A DNA stretch of 64,000 nt from Pseudomonadota bacterium (GTDB taxonomy: Bacteria > Pseudomonadota > Alphaproteobacteria > Rhizobiales > Beijerinckiaceae), in assembly GCA_021813805.1 (NCBI GenBank), contig JAKAJL010000004.1:1-64000 (forward strand), read 5' to 3'. Both the position numbers and the translations under genes were made by a program. Below are positions 25,748 through 33,848 of the stretch, one piece after another (position 1 is the stretch's first letter; each line of letters opens with the position of its first letter). The notes under the pieces are model-generated. The model was not told the origin of the DNA. It saw only the letters and a list, made by a program, of their open reading frames with translations, and searched no databases.

Positions 25748-27241
25748 ATGACGAGATGGAAGATGATCGCTCGCCTCAAGAAAACGCCAGCCCCGCGCCG
25801 GGCGCTCGCGGGCCTCGCGCTTGCCGGCGCGCTGGCGCTCACAGCGCCGGCCGTCGCGGGCCATGCCCCGGACTCCTTCGCGGATCTTGCCGCGGTGGTC
25901 ACGCCGGCGGTGGTCAATATTTCCGCGAGCCGGGTCGATGAGGACAAGGCCGCCGACGCGAAAAAGCTGCCGCCCGGCGCCTCCCCGGACCAGATGTTCG
26001 ATGAATTCATGAAGCGCCACCGCCATCGCCGCGGCGAGCGCGAAGGCCGCGGCTCCGCCTCGCTCGGTTCGGGCTTCGTGATCGATCCTTCGGGAGTCAT
26101 CGTCACCAACAATCACGTTATTGACGGAGACAACGACATCGAGGTGATTTTTACCGATGGCGCGAAGCTGAAAGCGAAGGTCGTCGGCGTGGACGCCAAG
26201 GTCGATATCGCGGTGCTCAGGGTCAATCCGCCCAAGCCGCTGGCGGCAGTTCATTTCGGCGACAGCGACAAGGTCCGCGTCGGCGACTGGGTTCTCGCGG
26301 TCGGCAATCCCTTCGCGCTTGGCGGCTCGGTGACCGCCGGCATCATTTCGGCCAAGGGCCGCAATATCGACAGCGGTCCCTACGACAATTTCCTCCAGAC
26401 CGACGCCGCCATCAACAAGGGCAATTCGGGCGGACCCCTGTTCGACATGGCCGGCAAGGTGGTCGGCGTCAACACCGCGATCCTGTCGCCGTCGGGCGGT
26501 TCGATCGGCATCGGATTCGCGACGCCTTCGAACACCGCCATGCCGGTGATCGACCAGTTGCTGAAATATGGCGAGACGCGGCGCGGCTGGCTCGGGGTGC
26601 GCATTCAGAGCGTGGATGACGCCATCGCCGACAGCCTCGGGCTCGGCAAGGCGCGCGGCGCGCTGATCGACGGCGTCGACGAGGACGGCCCCTCCGCTCG
26701 CGCCGGCTTCAAGCCCGGCGACGTCATCGTCTCCTTCGACGGCAAAACGATCGGCGACGCCCGCGAACTGCCCAAGATCGTCGCACTGACGCCGGTCGGC
26801 AAGGACGTCGAGATCGTGGTGATCCGAGATGGCAAGGAACTAACCAGGAAGGTCAAGCTCGGCCGGCTTGAGGAACGCGACGCGCAGGCCGCGAAAACCG
26901 CGAAACAACCGGCGGAAAAGCCGGCGCCGAAACAGGAAAAAACCCATGTGCTGGGCATGGACGTCATGGCCCTGACCGATGAACTGCGCGCGAAATTCCA
27001 GATCGGGGATAGCGTCGGGGCGGGCGTCGCCGTGGTTGCGGTCGATAGCGATTCGCCGGCGGCGGAACAGCATGTCGCGCCCGGCGACGTGATCCTCGAA
27101 ATCAACCGCCGGCCGATGAAAGCCCCGCAGGACGTCGCCGCCGAGGCGGGCGCCCTCAGGGCGCAGGGCCGCAAGACCGCGCTGCTCCTGGTGGTCAACA
27201 CCCGGGGACAGGCGCGGTTCCTGGCGCTGCCCCTGAACTGA
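25748..27241 (+). CDS. degP: Periplasmic Deg/HtrA-type serine protease
   Basis: A 497-residue Do-family protease: signal sequence (LALAGALALTAPAVA), trypsin-like domain with the triad His123 (NNHVID), Asp153 (VDIAVL) and Ser227 (GNSGGP), then two PDZ domains (RRGWLGVRIQSV..., and a second after a Lys/Pro/Glu-rich linker). It degrades or refolds damaged envelope proteins. A His/Arg-rich stretch (RHRHRRGEREGRG) precedes the protease domain in the usual LA-loop region. It is probably co-transcribed with hflKC. DegP versus DegQ/MucD naming is uncertain. Confidence 0.88.
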   Translation: MTRWKMIARLKKTPAPRRALAGLALAGALALTAPAVAGHAPDSFADLAAVVTPAVVNISASRVDEDKAADAKKLPPGASPDQMFDEFMKRHRHRRGEREGRGSASLGSGFVIDPSGVIVTNNHVIDGDNDIEVIFTDGAKLKAKVVGVDAKVDIAVLRVNPPKPLAAVHFGDSDKVRVGDWVLAVGNPFALGGSVTAGIISAKGRNIDSGPYDNFLQTDAAINKGNSGGPLFDMAGKVVGVNTAILSPSGGSIGIGFATPSNTAMPVIDQLLKYGETRRGWLGVRIQSVDDAIADSLGLGKARGALIDGVDEDGPSARAGFKPGDVIVSFDGKTIGDARELPKIVALTPVGKDVEIVVIRDGKELTRKVKLGRLEERDAQAAKTAKQPAEKPAPKQEKTHVLGMDVMALTDELRAKFQIGDSVGAGVAVVAVDSDSPAAEQHVAPGDVILEINRRPMKAPQDVAAEAGALRAQGRKTALLLVVNTRGQARFLALPLN

Positions 27242-27426
27242 CGGCGCCGCTTAGAGCTGTGGTTTCCGCTTATGCCTTATCGGAGCCGGACGGCGCTGTG
27301 TCATCCGCCGGGCGCGGTCGCCAGAGGCGAGTTCCGCCTCCCGCGCTCACGCTGACGAGCGGCATGCGCGTCTCCACGACTCCCGAAGAACGCCTGTTCA
27401 GCGGAAGAGGTTGTGAAGTGAGGCTT

Positions 27427-27669
27427 TCACCCGCCAGACCGAATAAGGGCGCGACAGTCGCGCATCGCAGATTTGGCGCGCTGGCGCTCATAAGCGGCGA
27501 GGATTTTTTCCGTCTCGCGCGACGCCGCCCGCGCGCCCTCGATCGCGCCCATGCATTGGCGGATAAGAGTATCCTCCGCCATGCGCCTACGCCGCTCCTC
27601 GCCCGACAGCCCCTTCAGCAAGGGGCAAAGCTCGGGATCGAATCTTCCCTGCGAAGGCTGACTGCACAT
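27427..27669 (-). CDS. Small Cys-containing hypothetical protein under an FNR-type promoter
   Basis: An 80-residue protein that I do not recognise. It starts MCSQPSQGRFDPELC and continues as a strongly helical, Arg/Glu/Ala-rich chain with cysteines at 2, 15, 39 and 72. I chose the ATG at 27669 because a perfect FNR/FixK box and a -10 hexamer lie upstream with class II spacing, and the first in-frame start (27747) would sit on the box itself. AAGGGG lies about 11 bases before the ATG. The gene follows the haemerythrin gene on the same strand. Confidence 0.55.
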   Translation of the reverse strand: MCSQPSQGRFDPELCPLLKGLSGEERRRRMAEDTLIRQCMGAIEGARAASRETEKILAAYERQRAKSAMRDCRALIRSGG

Positions 27670-27705
27670 TTCCGACGCGGCCCCTTGGGTCCTAAATTTT
27701 TTTTC

Positions 27706-27747
27706 ATTATCGCGCGTCGGTTCGAGCGGGAAATTGATCCTGATCAA
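27706..27747 (-). promoter_or_regulatory. Perfect FNR/FixK box with matching -10 element
   Basis: TTGATcaggATCAA (27734-27747, a perfect 10/10 palindrome on either strand) lies 32 bp, centre to centre, from GATAAT at 27706-27711. That is the class II layout, with the box centred near -41.5 for a start at about 27699. The promoter reads leftward into the small Cys protein. The regulator (FNR, FixK or Anr type) is not in the window. Confidence 0.7.
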
Positions 27748-27766
27748 GATCGCGTCGGCCGCGCGA

Positions 27767-28189
27767 TCAACCGGAGGAGACAGGCGCCCGAAAGGCGCCG
27801 AAATCGTCTTCCGTCAAATGGCCGAGCATGAATTCCACCGAGACGCGATCGATGCTGGCCACATGCGCATCAATCATTTGCGGCAGGACGATCGTCATCA
27901 GCAGCCGGAGCTCGGACGGCTTCGCCACTGACGCCGCCTGCTGCATCCTCTTGATCTCATTGCGGATCATCGCATGTTGCGCCCGGTGGCACTCCAGCAC
28001 CGGCACGCGTTCTCTTTCCATGAGACGCTCTTCATGCACGAAATGCTCCGCCACCGCCTCGGCGATCCGATTGAGAAGAGGAGGCAGTTCCGCGTCGCTT
28101 GACGCCGCCGTACGCTCCAGCAGCGCCGCGATCGCCAGATGTTCCCGGTCGATCGCCGGGACGCCGAGTTGAACGGACGTCGTCTTCAT
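27767..28189 (-). CDS. Haemerythrin-like dioxygen-binding protein (copy 1)
   Basis: A 140-residue single-domain haemerythrin. All seven diiron ligands are visible: His17 (DREH), His49 and Glu53 (HFVHEE), His68 and His72 (CHRAQH), His109 and Asp114 (DAHVASID). Such proteins bind or sense O2; in some methanotrophs bacteriohaemerythrin delivers O2 to membrane methane monooxygenase (family knowledge, not shown here). The ATG has AGGGCA upstream. The ligand spacing is identical to the second copy at 56052-56459. A weaker FNR-like box lies upstream. Confidence 0.82.
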   Translation of the reverse strand: MKTTSVQLGVPAIDREHLAIAALLERTAASSDAELPPLLNRIAEAVAEHFVHEERLMERERVPVLECHRAQHAMIRNEIKRMQQAASVAKPSELRLLMTIVLPQMIDAHVASIDRVSVEFMLGHLTEDDFGAFRAPVSSG

Positions 28190-28252
28190 GGTTTGCCCTG
28201 CCGCACTGACCTGACTTAGAAACGGAATTTGCCGCAAAAGCAAATATCGTCC

Positions 28253-28266
28253 TTAACCTCGATCAA
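28253..28266 (-). promoter_or_regulatory. Candidate FNR/FixK-like box upstream of haemerythrin
   Basis: TTGATcgagGTTAA on the minus strand matches the TTGAT-N4-ATCAA consensus at 8 of 10 positions, about 64 bp before the haemerythrin start. The expected -10 region (CAAATT) is poor. Matches of this quality also arise by chance, so this is tentative. Confidence 0.3.
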
Positions 28267-28320
28267 GTATTCGGCGGGGCGGCGAAGGCTTTTCGCCCTC
28301 GCCGCGCGGCGATTCCGCGA

Positions 28321-29625
28321 TCACGGCCGCCCGATGCTGGAATAGGAAAATCCGTGCTTTCTCGCATCCGCGGGGCGGTAAATGTTGCGCAGGTCGATGA
28401 GATTGGGGGCGGCCATCAGCGATTTGATGCGCGTGAGGTCGAGGGCGCGGAATTCATCCCATTCGGTGACCATGGCGAGCGCTTCGGCCCCCGTCGCGCA
28501 GTCGTAAGGGTCGTCGCAAAATGTCACGTCGGGCATGATCGGCCGCGCCTGAGTCATGGCTTTCGGGTCATAGGCGCGCACCTTCGCGCCGGCGTCCTGA
28601 AGCGCCGTCACGATCGAGATCGAGGGCGCGTCGCGCATGTCGTCGGTGTTGAGCTTGAAGGCGAGGCCGAGCAGCCCGATGGTCTTGCCGCGCACCGAGC
28701 CGCCGCAGGCGGCGACGATCCTTTTCGCCATGGCGCGTTTGCGGCGGTCGTTCGCCGCCACCACGGCTTCGACGATATGCAGCGGCGCGTCGTGATCCTG
28801 CGCGGTCTTGACCAGGGCCAAAGCGTCCTTGGGGAAACAGGAGCCGCCGAAGCCGGGCCCCGGATGCAGGAATTTGGGGCCGATGCGCTTGTCCATGCCG
28901 ATGCCGCGCGCCACATCCTGAACATCGGCGCCGACCTTTTCGCAAAGGTCGGCCATTTCGTTAATGAAGGCGACCTTGGTCGCCAGGAAGGAATTGGCGG
29001 CGTATTTGATCAGTTCGGCGCTGCGGCGGTCAACGAAGTAGAGCGGCGGCTGGTTGAGGTTGAGCGGCCGGTAGACTTCGCTCATCACCTCGCGGGCGCG
29101 CGCGTCGCCGGTTCCCACGACGATCCGGTCCGGCAGCTTGAAATCGCTGATCGCCGCGCCTTCGCGCAGGAATTCCGGGTTGGAGCAGACGGCGAATTCG
29201 GCGTCGGGCCGCGCCTCGGCGATGATCCGCTCCACCTCGTCGCCGGTTCCCACCGGCACGGTCGATTTGGTGACGACGACGGTGAAACCCTTGATCGCCC
29301 GGGCGACGTCGCGCGCGGCCGCGTAAATATAGGAGAGATCGGCGAAGCCGTCGCCGCGTCTGGACGGCGTGCCAACGGCGAGGAAGACCACTTCGGCCTC
29401 GGCGACCGCGGCGGCGAGATCGGTGGTGAAGGAAAGACGGCGGCTGCGCAGATTGGCCTCGACCAGGGCGTCGAGACCGGGTTCGAAAATCGGGATCTCT
29501 CCGCGCAGCAATGCGCCGATGCGGCCTTCGTCCTTGTCCACGCAGGCGACTTGATGGCCGAAATCGGCGAAACAGACGCCCGAAACCAAACCGACATAGC
29601 CCGAGCCGATCATGGCGATTTTCAT
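28321..29625 (-). CDS. ugd: UDP-glucose 6-dehydrogenase
   Basis: A 434-residue enzyme oxidising UDP-glucose to UDP-glucuronate with two NAD+ turnovers, feeding capsule, exopolysaccharide or lipid A sugar synthesis. N-terminal NAD motif MKIAMIGSGYVGLVSGVCFA, substrate region EFLREGAAISDF, catalytic cysteine in GFGGSCFPKDALAL, and C-terminal GLLGLAFKLNTDDMRDAPS. I chose the ATG at MKIAMIG; the 49 codons before it carry no similarity. Confidence 0.93.
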   Translation of the reverse strand: MKIAMIGSGYVGLVSGVCFADFGHQVACVDKDEGRIGALLRGEIPIFEPGLDALVEANLRSRRLSFTTDLAAAVAEAEVVFLAVGTPSRRGDGFADLSYIYAAARDVARAIKGFTVVVTKSTVPVGTGDEVERIIAEARPDAEFAVCSNPEFLREGAAISDFKLPDRIVVGTGDARAREVMSEVYRPLNLNQPPLYFVDRRSAELIKYAANSFLATKVAFINEMADLCEKVGADVQDVARGIGMDKRIGPKFLHPGPGFGGSCFPKDALALVKTAQDHDAPLHIVEAVVAANDRRKRAMAKRIVAACGGSVRGKTIGLLGLAFKLNTDDMRDAPSISIVTALQDAGAKVRAYDPKAMTQARPIMPDVTFCDDPYDCATGAEALAMVTEWDEFRALDLTRIKSLMAAPNLIDLRNIYRPADARKHGFSYSSIGRP

Positions 29626-29816
29626 GAGCGAAATTCTCTTCCCGATGAGAGTGCGGGCGCGCCTCGACGGCAAAACGCTGTAATCGCGCGCCATGAAGCT
29701 TTTGCGACCGGGCCGCCCCGCGCGCCGCGCGCGGGGAAAATTTCGCATTTGTCGAAAAGCTGTTGTAACCATGGGCCGGGCGCGAGGCGCGGGACGACAG
29801 GCGGCGAAGGGCGGGG

Positions 29817-30857
29817 ATGACAGAAGGCGCGGAAATGAAAAGAAATTCTGTCGATTTCAGCCCCTGGCGCTTTTCCGTCGCGCCGATGATGGAATGGACC
29901 GACCGGCATTATCGGGTCCTGGCGCGGCTTCATTCGCGCAAGGCCCGGCTTTACACGGAAATGGTCACCTCCGCGGCCATCGTGCATGGCGACCGCGAGC
30001 GGCTGCTCGGCTATGACCGAAGCGAACATCCGCTCGCCGTGCAGCTTGGCGGCTCCGACCCGCGGGAACTGGCGCAAGCGGCGAAAATATGCGCCGAATT
30101 CGCCTATGACGAAATCAATCTCAATGTGGGCTGCCCGTCGGATCGCGTGCAGAACGGAGCCTTCGGCGCCTGTCTGATGCGCGATCCGGCGCTGGTCGCG
30201 CGCTGTGTCGCGGCGATGAAGGCGGCGTCCGGCCGGAATGTGACGGTCAAGTGCCGCATCGGGGTCGATGAGCAGGAGCCGCGCGCGGCCTTGTTCGCGC
30301 TGGCTGGCGCCGTGGTCGCGGCGGGCGCAGACGCGCTGATCGTCCATGCCCGGAAGGCCTGGCTCAAGGGCCTGTCGCCCAAGGAAAACCGCGACATTCC
30401 GCCCCTGGATTATCCTCTGGTCCATGAGTTGAAACAGGCCATGCCGGAGGTCCCGATCGCGATCAACGGCGGCATTGCGACGCTTCCAGCGGCCGCGTCG
30501 CAGCTCGAACGTCTCGACGGCGTGATGGTCGGTCGCGCCGCCTATCACGATCTGTCGATGCTCCAGGATGTCGATCCGCTTCTGTTCGGCGTTCCGGCGC
30601 CCTTTGCGAGCAGCCGCGCGGCGGTCGAGGCCTTTTTGCCCTATATCGAGCGGAAGCTTTGCGAGGGCGCGCGCCTCGCCGACATCACGCGCCACATGCT
30701 CGGGCTTTTCGCCGGACGGCCGGGGGCGCGCGCCTTCCGCCGCCATCTCGCGACCCACGCCGTGCGCAAGGGCGCCGGAACTCGGGTGGTCGAGGACGCC
30801 CTCGGCCTGGTCGATCACCCCATTTCCGTTCCGAGCGCGGAACGGCTCAGCGCCTGA
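29817..30857 (+). CDS. dusA: tRNA-dihydrouridine synthase A
   Basis: A 346-residue FMN enzyme that reduces uridines in the tRNA D-loop. It has SVAPMMEWTDRHYRVLAR, YTEMVTSAAIVHGD, the catalytic-Cys motif NLNVGCPSDRVQNGAFGACL, KCRIGVDEQEP, HARKAWLKGLSPKENR and INGGIATL, all DusA hallmarks. A second ATG six codons in is also possible. The DUF2937 gene follows 14 bp after the stop. Confidence 0.92.
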   Translation: MTEGAEMKRNSVDFSPWRFSVAPMMEWTDRHYRVLARLHSRKARLYTEMVTSAAIVHGDRERLLGYDRSEHPLAVQLGGSDPRELAQAAKICAEFAYDEINLNVGCPSDRVQNGAFGACLMRDPALVARCVAAMKAASGRNVTVKCRIGVDEQEPRAALFALAGAVVAAGADALIVHARKAWLKGLSPKENRDIPPLDYPLVHELKQAMPEVPIAINGGIATLPAAASQLERLDGVMVGRAAYHDLSMLQDVDPLLFGVPAPFASSRAAVEAFLPYIERKLCEGARLADITRHMLGLFAGRPGARAFRRHLATHAVRKGAGTRVVEDALGLVDHPISVPSAERLSA

Positions 30858-30871
30858 TCCGGCGCCCCGCG

Positions 30872-31402
30872 ATGACCAGCTTGTGGCGCAGAACGAGTTT
30901 CGCCGCGGCGCTCGCCGCGGGCTTAAGCTTTTCCCAGGCGCCGGAATTCGTCCAGCAATATCGCCAGCGCCTCGGCGGCGCCATCGACGAATTGCAGGCC
31001 TCGGTCGCGGCTTTTGATACCGACAGCCGGGCGTCGGGCTTGAGCCACGACCAGGGCGTGGCGCGTCTCGAAGGCTCGGCCGACGATTTCGTGCGCCGGC
31101 GCGGCGCCCGCGTCGCCCAGGAGACCGCGCGGCTGGCGCGGCTCAGGCGCCAGGCCGCCGAACTTAACGGCGATCCCCCGCTGTCCAGGATTTTCGCGGT
31201 GGCCCTTACCGCCGACCCGCAGGTCGCGCGCGGCGCTTTCGACGCTTTCGAACCGGCCTTGCCGCTGACCGCCGATGGCGCGGCCAGCGCTGCGATCGGT
31301 TTTGTTGGCGTGCTGCTGGCGCTGCGGCTGCTGCCCTTGCCGCTGCGCTTGAGGAAAAAGCGGGTGGCGGAAGGCGACGAGCTCGAGACCGTCGTCAAAT
31401 AG
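30872..31402 (+). CDS. DUF2937 membrane protein
   Basis: A 176-residue protein with an N-terminal hydrophobic segment followed by [21 protein letters not shown], a long helical region, and a C-terminal membrane helix ([20 protein letters not shown]) with a basic tail. This matches DUF2937, which has no known function. It starts 14 bp after dusA and is probably in the same operon. Confidence 0.72.
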   Translation: MTSLWRRTSFAAALAAGLSFSQAPEFVQQYRQRLGGAIDELQASVAAFDTDSRASGLSHDQGVARLEGSADDFVRRRGARVAQETARLARLRRQAAELNGDPPLSRIFAVALTADPQVARGAFDAFEPALPLTADGAASAAIGFVGVLLALRLLPLPLRLRKKRVAEGDELETVVK

Positions 31403-31530
31403 ACGGGCAGGACCTCGATTTCCGCGATTTGGCCCCGGCCGTCGCCGCCGCAACGGCGCGCCGGATTATTTTGCGCGCGTTCTTTGCGCCATGTTCTGCA
31501 ACTGGCGAGGAAATAGCCTATATAGACGAC

Positions 31531-32577
31531 ATGCGCCCGAACAAGGTCGAAAACCCGGTTCCCCCCGCCGAAAATCGCGCTTCGGCGGCGCTGGTCGATT
31601 CCTACGCGCGGCGCATTGACTATATCCGGCTTTCCGTCACCGACCGCTGCAATTTCCGCTGCGTCTATTGCATGTCGGAAAACATGAATTTCCTGCCCAA
31701 GGCCGATCTGCTCACGCTCGAAGAGCTGGAGCGCCTGTCGGCGGCCTTTGTCGGGCGCGGCGTGCGCAAGATCAGGATTACCGGCGGCGAGCCGCTGGTG
31801 CGCCGCAACGTCATGAGCCTGTTCCTGGGCCTGTCGCGCCTGTTCGGCAAAGGCCTCGACGAGCTGACCCTGACCACCAACGGCGCGCTGCTGGCGCGTC
31901 ACGCGCAGGAACTGGCGGATTGCGGCGTGCGCCGGGTCAATGTCTCGCTCGACACGAGGGACGCCGAAAAATTCCGCGCCATCACCCGCTGGGGAGAGCT
32001 CGCCGAAGTTCTGGCCGGCGTCGAGGCGGCGCGCGCTGCGGGGCTCAAGGTCAAGATCAATTGCGTGGCGCTGAAAGGCGTCAACGAGGACGAATTTCTT
32101 TCCCTGACCGAATGGGCGCACGGGTTCGGCATGGATGTGTCCTTCATCGAGGTCATGCCGCTCGGCGAGGACGCGGTCCATAATATCGAAAGTTTCCTTT
32201 CCCTCGACGCCGTCGCCGCCGCTTTGGCCGAGCGCCTGACGCTCTCGCCCTCGACCCACGCCAGCGGCGGACCGGCGCATTATTTCGATGTCGCCGAGAC
32301 CGGCGGGCGGGTCGGCTTCATCACCCCGCTCAGCCAGCATTTCTGCGACAGCTGCAACCGCGTCCGCGTGACCTGCACGGGCCAGCTTTACACCTGCCTC
32401 GGCCAGGAGGACCGCGTCGACCTGCGCGGCCCGCTGCGCTCGTCGCCGGACGATTCCGCGCTCCATGCCGCTCTCGACGAGGCCATGCGGCGCAAGCCGC
32501 GCGGCCATGACTTCGTCGCCCAGTGGTCGGGCGCGCGCGCGCCATCGCGTCGGCCGATGAGTCTGACCGGCGGCTGA
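31531..32577 (+). CDS. moaA: GTP 3',8-cyclase MoaA
   Basis: A 348-residue radical SAM enzyme for the first step of molybdenum cofactor synthesis. N-terminal cluster Cys40-x3-Cys44-x2-Cys47 (RCNFRCVYC), [13 protein letters not shown], and the C-terminal cluster motif [20 protein letters not shown]. It ends with the conserved Gly-Gly needed for activity. No other moa/moe gene is in the window. The start ATG follows a TATATAG-like AT-rich stretch. Confidence 0.92.
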   Translation: MRPNKVENPVPPAENRASAALVDSYARRIDYIRLSVTDRCNFRCVYCMSENMNFLPKADLLTLEELERLSAAFVGRGVRKIRITGGEPLVRRNVMSLFLGLSRLFGKGLDELTLTTNGALLARHAQELADCGVRRVNVSLDTRDAEKFRAITRWGELAEVLAGVEAARAAGLKVKINCVALKGVNEDEFLSLTEWAHGFGMDVSFIEVMPLGEDAVHNIESFLSLDAVAAALAERLTLSPSTHASGGPAHYFDVAETGGRVGFITPLSQHFCDSCNRVRVTCTGQLYTCLGQEDRVDLRGPLRSSPDDSALHAALDEAMRRKPRGHDFVAQWSGARAPSRRPMSLTGG

Positions 32578-32593
32578 TTTTTTTGCGCGAGGC

Positions 32594-32682
32594 TGTAATC
32601 TTTTCCGACCTGACGCCGTATCCCCTTGCGCAGGCCAACGAGCCTGCGCGATGCGCCCGCGACCGGGCGCGGTCTCAGGGAG
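32594..32682 (+). promoter_or_regulatory. Candidate ECF-type promoter and two-hairpin leader of the bufferin operon
   Basis: TGTAATC (32594-32600) and CGTATC (32617-32622) are 16 bp apart, a spacing and composition like ECF sigma-factor promoters; bufferin operons in Caulobacter are reported to respond to an ECF sigma factor (SigF). The leader then holds two perfect 7-bp hairpins: GCGCAGG/CCTGCGC (32628-32649) and GCGCCCG-CGAC-CGGGCGC (32653-32670), directly before AGGGAG (32677-32682), the bufA ribosome site. Confidence 0.4.
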
Positions 32683-32689
32683 TTTGAAA

Positions 32690-32947
32690 ATGCTGATCAA
32701 GATCGTTCCCGGCGCGAGCCTCGCCGCCGCCGCCGTCGCGCTCGCGGTTTCCGGCGCCGCCCTCACCAGCCAGGCGCAGGCCAAGAAGGCGCCGGTTCAT
32801 TGCATGGGCGTCAACGCCTGCAAGGGGCAAGGCGCCTGCAAATCCGCCAGCAACGCCTGCAAGGGCCAGAATTCCTGCAAGGGCATGGGCTGGCTTCCGG
32901 AAAAATCCGTCTCGGCCTGCGCCAAGCTCGGCGGCAAGATCGGCTGA
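32690..32947 (+). CDS. bufA: BufA2-type bufferin precursor (RiPP metallophore)
   Basis: An 85-residue precursor: signal peptide (cleavage likely after AQA at 31) and a mature part with six cysteines at 38, 44, 50, 57, 63 and 77 in a repeating [18 protein letters not shown] pattern, typical of BufA2-family periplasmic bufferins. In the described Caulobacter system, the DUF692 enzyme BufB with partner BufC modifies Cys residues and the exported product binds copper. Here the downstream genes are exactly BufB and BufC, so a copper-buffering role is expected by homology. AGGGAG lies 7 bases before the ATG. Confidence 0.85.
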   Translation: MLIKIVPGASLAAAAVALAVSGAALTSQAQAKKAPVHCMGVNACKGQGACKSASNACKGQNSCKGMGWLPEKSVSACAKLGGKIG

Positions 32948-33014
32948 TCGCGCGGCTTTTCTCTCCGCGCGATTTTTTTCGCGCGGGGAGCCTCCCACGG
33001 CCCGGAGAAAAGCG

Positions 33015-33848
33015 ATGACAGCGAAAAATCCGCGCGGATTCGGGCTTGGCCTGCGGCCCATTTATTACCCGGAAATTCTCGAATCCCCCCAGCCGGTGGA
33101 CTGGTTCGAGATCATTTCGGAGAACTACATGGTTCCCGGCGGGCGGCCCATGGCCATGCTCGACCGCATCCGCGCCGATTATCCGATGCGGATGCATGGC
33201 GTCTCCTTGTCGCTGGCTTCCGCCGACCCTTTGGATTTCGATTATCTGCGCGCGCTGAAAAGACTGATCGCGCGGGTCGAGCCGGAGCTGGTGTCGGACC
33301 ATCTCGCCTGGACCGGCGTCCATGGCCTCAACCTTCATGACCTTCTGCCGGCGCCGCTGACCCGCGAATCGCTCGGTCATTGCGTGGAGCGTGCGTCCCG
33401 CGTTCAGGATTTCCTTGGCCGCCGCATCGCGCTGGAAAATCCCTCGACCTATGTCGCCTTCGCCGGCGACGAGATGGGCGAGGCGGAATTTCTGGCCGAA
33501 CTCGCGCGGCGCGCCGATTGCCTGCTGCTGCTCGACGTCAACAATGTTTATGTCTCGGCCTTCAACCACGGCTTCGACGCCCGCGCCTATCTCGACCGTC
33601 TGCCCAGGGAGCGCGTCGCCCAAATTCATGTCGCCGGCCATAGCCACAAGCGCACATATATCGTCGACACCCACGACCATCCCGTCTGCGACGATGTCTG
33701 GTCGCTCTTTTCTTACGTATGGCGGACGTTTGGCCTGATCCCCGCGATGATCGAGCGCGACGATCGTTTTCCACCCTTCTCCGAGCTTCTCGACGAATTG
33801 CGCCATATGCGGGCGCTCGCCGCGGCCGAGGAAAAGGCGCGCGCATGA
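33015..33848 (+). CDS. bufB: BufB, DUF692 multinuclear iron oxygenase (MNIO)
   Basis: A 277-residue TIM-barrel protein of the DUF692/MNIO family, which includes MbnB of methanobactin synthesis. Visible conserved features: LGLRPIYYPEIL, DWFEIISENYM, MRMHGVSLSLASAD (metal His61), VSDHLAWTGVHG, LENPSTYVAF, LLDVNNVYVSAFNHG, HVAGHSHKR and VDTHDHPV. The enzyme uses iron and O2 to modify cysteines of the precursor peptide. It lies 67 bp after bufA and overlaps bufC by 4 bp. Confidence 0.88.
   Translation: MTAKNPRGFGLGLRPIYYPEILESPQPVDWFEIISENYMVPGGRPMAMLDRIRADYPMRMHGVSLSLASADPLDFDYLRALKRLIARVEPELVSDHLAWTGVHGLNLHDLLPAPLTRESLGHCVERASRVQDFLGRRIALENPSTYVAFAGDEMGEAEFLAELARRADCLLLLDVNNVYVSAFNHGFDARAYLDRLPRERVAQIHVAGHSHKRTYIVDTHDHPVCDDVWSLFSYVWRTFGLIPAMIERDDRFPPFSELLDELRHMRALAAAEEKARA

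Noticed and set aside
28354-29820. 488-codon open frame on the plus strand
   Set aside because: It is antisense to ugd, whose protein has all family motifs; the frame is open only because of GC-rich codon use and its translation resembles no family.
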